Of a DNA stretch of 9,698 nucleotides, positions 6,271 through 9,698 are shown one piece after another. The notes under the pieces are model-generated. The model was not told the origin of the DNA, searched no databases, and saw only the letters and a list, made by a program, of their open reading frames with translations. Source of the DNA: JBAYZQ01 sp041672385 (GTDB taxonomy: Bacteria > Spirochaetota > Spirochaetia > Sphaerochaetales > Sphaerochaetaceae); assembly GCA_041672385.1 (NCBI GenBank), contig JBAYZQ010000086.1, positions 1 through 9,698 on the forward strand, read 5' to 3'. Positions within the stretch are counted from its first letter, which is position 1. Every line of letters starts with the position of its first letter. Position numbers and translations under genes: made by a program.

Positions 6271-7533
6271 TTATAGTACTATAATCTGATCTCTTTCAGG
6301 TCCAACAGAAACATATTTAATCTTTGCTCCAATAAACTCACCAAGACTCTTTATGTAAATTTTAGCATTAGTTGGTAAATCATCCCATTTACGCACACTT
6401 GTAGTATCACATTTCCACCCAGGGAATTCCTCGTAAAGAGGTTTTGCTCTTTCTTGAAGACTGGTCTCAGGAAGATAATGATAAATTTCATTATCAATTT
6501 TATAACCTGTACAAACTTTGATTACATCAAAGTTATCTAAGATATCAAGCTTTGTAATTGCAATTTCTGTAAAACCGTTAAGGTAATTTGAATAATCCGC
6601 TGCAACAGCATCAAACCATCCACATCTTCTTGGTCGTCCTGTTGTAGCTCCAAATTCATTGCCGATTTTTCTAAGTTTTTTTCCATCATCATCAAATAAT
6701 TCACTACAGAAAGGACCACCACCAACGCTTGTAGAATAAGCTTTAAATACACCAATAATGTGTTTAAGTGATCTTGGAGAAATACCACCAGTGTTGCAAG
6801 CTCCACCACTAGTTGGATTACTACTTGTTGTATATGGATAAATACCCCAATCTAGGTCTCTCATTATTCCAAGTTGACCTTCCATAAGAATATTTCTTTT
6901 CTCTTCAACAGCTTCCCTGATAATTGGAAGAGTATCTCTAATTTGTGAACCAAATTCCTTTTTCCATCTAGCACAGATTTCCATACATTCTTCTACTGTA
7001 AAAGTCTTTAAGTTATAAAACTCTAAATCTCTATTTTTCCTTGGAAGAAGCATTTCAAGTCTAGTTTTCAATCGTTCTTCATCTAAAATATCTACTGCTC
7101 TGATTCCGCATCTTGAGGCCTTATCTGAATAACAAGGACCAATACCTCTTTTGGTAGTTCCAACCTTCCAATTTCCAGCTTTATTTGCCTCTTCGGCTCC
7201 ATCAAGCAAACAATGAAAAGGAAAAATCAAATGTGCTCTATAATCAATTAAAAGATTCTTGTGTAACTCTTTTGGAATATCTTCCAATTCTTGTTTCATG
7301 GTATCAAAATTTACTACAGTACCAGCACCAACAATAGAAAGAGTCTCCTCGTTAAAAATTCCCGATGGAATAATATGAAGGGCGAATTTACCCATTTCAT
7401 TAACTACAGTATGTCCCGCGTTATCCCCACCTTGAAAACGGATAACCAAATCTGCGTTCTGTGCAAGATAGTCAACAATTCTACCTTTTCCTTCATCACC
7501 CCACTGTCCACCAACAATAGAAGAAACACTCAT
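6271..7533 (-). CDS. purA: Adenylosuccinate synthetase
   Basis: PurA joins IMP and aspartate using GTP to make adenylosuccinate, the first committed step to AMP. The 420 residues are family length. Seen in order: VGGQWGDEGKGRIVD (7-21) with catalytic D13, GGDNAGH (35-41) with catalytic H41, the IMP-binding TTKRGIGP (126-133), EGQLGIMRDLDWGIYPYTTS (218-237), GATTGRPRRCGWFD (295-308, the aspartate-binding region), and TKLD (327-330) for guanine recognition. The segment at 218-237 differs from the textbook EGAQGxLLDIDHGTYP: AQ is QL and the histidine is tryptophan. Active-site D13 and H41 remain, so activity is expected. The ATG has GAGGAG six bases upstream (7540-7545), which lies within and around the hpt stop; hpt and purA are three bases apart, and purB follows after 12. 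Identification is secure. Confidence 0.97.
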   Translation of the reverse strand: MSVSSIVGGQWGDEGKGRIVDYLAQNADLVIRFQGGDNAGHTVVNEMGKFALHIIPSGIFNEETLSIVGAGTVVNFDTMKQELEDIPKELHKNLLIDYRAHLIFPFHCLLDGAEEANKAGNWKVGTTKRGIGPCYSDKASRCGIRAVDILDEERLKTRLEMLLPRKNRDLEFYNLKTFTVEECMEICARWKKEFGSQIRDTLPIIREAVEEKRNILMEGQLGIMRDLDWGIYPYTTSSNPTSGGACNTGGISPRSLKHIIGVFKAYSTSVGGGPFCSELFDDDGKKLRKIGNEFGATTGRPRRCGWFDAVAADYSNYLNGFTEIAITKLDILDNFDVIKVCTGYKIDNEIYHYLPETSLQERAKPLYEEFPGWKCDTTSVRKWDDLPTNAKIYIKSLGEFIGAKIKYVSVGPERDQIIVL

Positions 7534-7536
7534 TAT

Positions 7537-8103
7537 CTACTCCTCAACTTTATTCATTTCAGCAATATATGGAAGGGTTCTGAATTTTTCAGCATAATCC
7601 AAACCATAACCAACAACCCAAACATCAGGAATTTCAAAACCCAAATAATGGATCTCCACAGGAACTACATGTCGTTTAGGCTTATCCAACAATACAATAT
7701 TTTTAACAGAAAGAGGTCCTCTAGTTGAAAAATTACGATTTAAATAATCCAAAGTAAAACCACTATCAAGAATATCCTCAACAATTAAAACGTGATGACC
7801 TTCTTGGTTTTCCCTAGTATCCATGAGCATTCTTACATTACCTGTGGTAATACTTGATTTTCCGTAACTTGAGACTGAGATAAAATCAACCACATGTGGA
7901 ATTGTAATTCTTCGGCATAAATCAGCCAAAAAAATAAAGGAGCCTTTTAATACACCAACAAGAATAAGAGGCTGTTTTATATCCTTATAATCAATATTAA
8001 TTTGTGCTGCAAGTTCTGCTACTCGACGCTCAATTGTATCGGCATCAATCAATACCCCATTAAGCTCTTTAGTTAGAGCTGGGATAGCAATTCTGTTATT
8101 CAT
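7537..8103 (-). CDS. hpt: Hypoxanthine phosphoribosyltransferase
   Basis: Hpt converts hypoxanthine (often also guanine) and PRPP to IMP (GMP). The 188-residue protein is family length. It carries VLKGSFIFLADL (51-62) with the PRPP-contacting loop, FISVSSYG (74-81) before a flexible loop, the PRPP-binding signature VLIVEDILDSGFTL (105-118), LLDKPKR (138-144) with the purine-contacting lysine, and the C-terminal IPDVWVVGYGLDYAEKFR (158-175). The bacterial wording (YGLDYAEKFRxLPYI) matches the Escherichia coli Hpt/Bacillus HprT group, not XGPRT or adenine phosphoribosyltransferase. The ATG at 8103 has GGGAGGA at 8109-8115, five bases upstream. It is the first gene of the minus-strand unit hpt-purA-purB and is divergent from the outer-membrane gene at 8287. 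No purine riboswitch is apparent upstream. Identification is secure; the preferred base is not decided by sequence. Confidence 0.96.
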   Translation of the reverse strand: MNNRIAIPALTKELNGVLIDADTIERRVAELAAQINIDYKDIKQPLILVGVLKGSFIFLADLCRRITIPHVVDFISVSSYGKSSITTGNVRMLMDTRENQEGHHVLIVEDILDSGFTLDYLNRNFSTRGPLSVKNIVLLDKPKRHVVPVEIHYLGFEIPDVWVVGYGLDYAEKFRTLPYIAEMNKVEE

Positions 8104-8286
8104 TGTAGTCCTCCCAAAAAAAAAGAAAGCTTGATTAGTTTACATCAAAATTAAAAAAATAACCACAACCAAACACATGTTTTTTATCTTTTTTACTTTT
8201 TGTTAAATATAAATTTTTAATTTTATTCCTTTCTTTTTTTGTTATATGGGGTTAAAATTCGAGAAGTTTTTTTTAAGGAAGTTTAT
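8104..8286. promoter_or_regulatory. Divergent intergenic region between hpt and the Wzi-like gene
   Basis: This 183-bp, extremely A+T-rich gap must hold promoters for both directions. Toward hpt, TGGTTA (8165-8160) and TAAACT (8142-8137) are 17 bases apart, a weak match. Toward the plus-strand gene, TAAAAT (8253-8258) is a possible -10 without a good -35. The plus-strand gene has a clear Shine-Dalgarno AAGGAAG at 8275-8281, immediately after a run of eight T (8267-8274). A short dyad, AAACA-CA-TGTTT (8171-8182), lies mid-region. I see no riboswitch-like structure or terminator. Confidence 0.4.
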
Positions 8287-9698
8287 ATGAAAAAAAATGT
8301 TGTTATTTTTTTACTTATTGCAATAATTGCAATTTCGCCCCTCTTCTCAGCAAATAATGGCCAAAAAATTAGAAGCTTAGATGATGATACTTATGAAGCT
8401 ATTTCATATCTATATGTTAAAAATGGTTTATCACAACCCTCTTACACCGCTCCTTACTCAGATAACGAGTTAAAGTTAATGCTGGATAAAATTAATTCCC
8501 TCAATTTATCAAAAGCAGATCAAAAAGTAATGAATTACATTAATGATAAGCTTGATATTAACATGGATTATGAAGGGAAAGGCGTTTCTTTTGACTGGAC
8601 TTTCAAAACAACAGTTGAAAGTTTTGCTCATCCTAACACAGATGGTTATACAGCTACTAATCTTGATTTTGCTAATAGAGATATTTGGGTATATGATAAA
8701 ATTCATCATAAACCTTTTTTAGATTTAAACTTTGAAGCTTGGTCAGGTAACCATGTTTATAGTTTTGCTGATCTTTCTGTTGGAAATAGTCCTGTTTTGG
8801 CTAAAAAATTTGGAACTGATAAATTTAGAACCAATATTGTTATGATTCCACCCTCAACCATGTCAGATTTAGACTTTGCAATTCCTTATAGAGCTTTTGC
8901 TTCTCTTGGTGGTGATTATTGGAGTTTTGAAGTTGGACGTGATCGCTTAGATTGGGGTTGTGGTGAAACAGGGAACCTAACAGTAAGTGATAATCTTTAT
9001 TATCATAATTTAGCAAGATTCACTACTTTTAGTGATAATTACAAATACACATTTGTAACATCATTTTTCCCACATCAAAACATGTATATTTCTGATAATG
9101 TTACACTTGGTAGTATTACTCCTCAACAGGGAAATTCACAATGGGATATTCAAGATGGTATTAGAGCATTTATAGCACATCGTCTTGAATTTAAAGCCTT
9201 CCATGATAAAGTTGGCTTAGTTTTAACAGAAGAAATTATGTATGAAAGTGAAACTAATAATCTTGATTTAAGAGTTTTAAGTCCTCATATTATTTACCAT
9301 AACCTATACATTAGAGCTAACGCAAATTCAATAATAGCTTTTGAAGCAGATTATACTCCTATTAAAGGAATTAACATTTATGGGCAAGCTATCGTAGATG
9401 AATTTCTTTTACCCGGCGAAGGAAATAATAATCCTTCTGCATTAGGATTTCTTGGTGGAGTAAAAGCTACCAAAGAAATCGCCGGTTATGCAGGAAAAGC
9501 AAGCTTAGAATTTGCTAAAACAAATCCATATTTGTACTTAAGAGATAATATGACAGTAGCGGAAGACAGCATACAACATGCAGGTGAATATGGAATTAAT
9601 TTTGTTGTAGCAATAAGAGATTATACCAATAATCATGGAGCAAGCTATTATGACCCTGAATTTTTAGGATATGACTATGGTGGGGACGCTCTAGTATT
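8287..9698 (+). CDS. Secreted outer-membrane beta-barrel protein, capsule assembly Wzi-like (C-terminus beyond window)
   Basis: The 470 visible codons have no stop before the window edge. MKKNVVIFLLIAIIAISPLFSA is a standard signal peptide, with likely cleavage after residue 22. A helical segment about residues 30-90 is followed by alternating polar/hydrophobic, aromatic-rich strands typical of a beta-barrel. Wording seen in Wzi-type capsule assembly proteins occurs in order: EVGRDRLDWGCGETGNLTVSDN (215-236; others usually read WGPG), RFTTFSDNYKYTF (244-256), AHRLEF (297-302), LSPHIIYHNL (331-340), and the strand pair ending IYGQAIVDEF (364-373). Wzi of Escherichia coli anchors capsule at the cell surface; for the spirochaete and Bacteroides relatives the role is mostly by homology. 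The ATG follows AAGGAAG closely and opens with a run of eight A (8290-8297). No neighbouring capsule genes are visible. Family assignment is by motif memory, so moderate. Confidence 0.65.
   Translation, partial: MKKNVVIFLLIAIIAISPLFSANNGQKIRSLDDDTYEAISYLYVKNGLSQPSYTAPYSDNELKLMLDKINSLNLSKADQKVMNYINDKLDINMDYEGKGVSFDWTFKTTVESFAHPNTDGYTATNLDFANRDIWVYDKIHHKPFLDLNFEAWSGNHVYSFADLSVGNSPVLAKKFGTDKFRTNIVMIPPSTMSDLDFAIPYRAFASLGGDYWSFEVGRDRLDWGCGETGNLTVSDNLYYHNLARFTTFSDNYKYTFVTSFFPHQNMYISDNVTLGSITPQQGNSQWDIQDGIRAFIAHRLEFKAFHDKVGLVLTEEIMYESETNNLDLRVLSPHIIYHNLYIRANANSIIAFEADYTPIKGINIYGQAIVDEFLLPGEGNNNPSALGFLGGVKATKEIAGYAGKASLEFAKTNPYLYLRDNMTVAEDSIQHAGEYGINFVVAIRDYTNNHGASYYDPEFLGYDYGGDALV

Noticed and set aside
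7291..7728. A 145-codon open frame on the plus strand across the purA start and hpt end.
   Set aside because: It is antisense to two secure genes, its translation is of low complexity with no recognisable domain, and there is no convincing ribosome site.
8171..8182. Dyad AAACA-CA-TGTTT upstream of hpt as an operator.
   Set aside because: Five-base arms of A and T-rich sequence occur easily by chance here, and it matches no purine regulator site that I know.
8509..8709. A 66-codon minus-strand frame inside the Wzi-like gene.
   Set aside because: It opposes a signal-peptide-bearing long frame and shows no domain or ribosome site.
1..9698. Mobile elements, CRISPR arrays, tRNA or rRNA genes, riboswitches.
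   Set aside because: No transposase or integrase, no regularly spaced repeats, no cloverleaf or rRNA-like G+C-rich stretch, and the two intergenic regions are under 200 bp and lack conserved riboswitch cores.

Overview
This is an A+T-rich window (roughly one third G+C by eye) from a bacterium using the standard code, with TGA as a stop. A signal-peptide-bearing beta-barrel-like protein of the capsule-assembly (Wzi) type and an exported peptidoglycan amidase point to a diderm. The gene set, the non-ATG starts and the flavour of the PurA and PurB sequences suggest a spirochaete, perhaps Treponema-like. That assignment is an inference; no marker in the window decides it. There are no mobile elements, RNA genes, CRISPR arrays or long repeats, and almost all of the window is coding.

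Layout. (1) Positions 1-3144, minus strand: serS (seryl-tRNA synthetase), pncB (nicotinate phosphoribosyltransferase) and uppP (undecaprenyl-diphosphatase, cut by the window edge) form a very tight operon. The serS stop lies inside the pncB ribosome binding site, and uppP begins one base after the pncB stop. (2) Positions 3145-3341: a divergent promoter region. (3) Positions 3342-4876, plus strand: a shortened family-2-like glycosyltransferase overlaps, by TTGA, a small exported N-acetylmuramoyl-L-alanine amidase. (4) Positions 4846-8103, minus strand: hpt, purA and purB, transcribed in that order. The purB end overlaps the amidase end convergently by 31 bp. (5) Positions 8104-8286: a second divergent intergenic region. 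(6) Positions 8287-9698, plus strand: a secreted Wzi-like outer-membrane protein, cut by the window edge.

Function. hpt, purA and purB encode a complete hypoxanthine -> IMP -> adenylosuccinate -> AMP salvage route in one transcription unit. pncB salvages nicotinate into NAD synthesis, and like Hpt it consumes PRPP. UppP recycles the lipid carrier for wall and surface glycans, the amidase cuts peptidoglycan, and the glycosyltransferase-like and Wzi-like proteins suggest surface polysaccharide or envelope work. I see mainly housekeeping and envelope genes, not a clearly new system. The points most worth a second look are the degenerate glycosyltransferase coupled to the amidase, the animal-like PurB, the variant PurA core motif, and the convergent gene overlap without a visible terminator.
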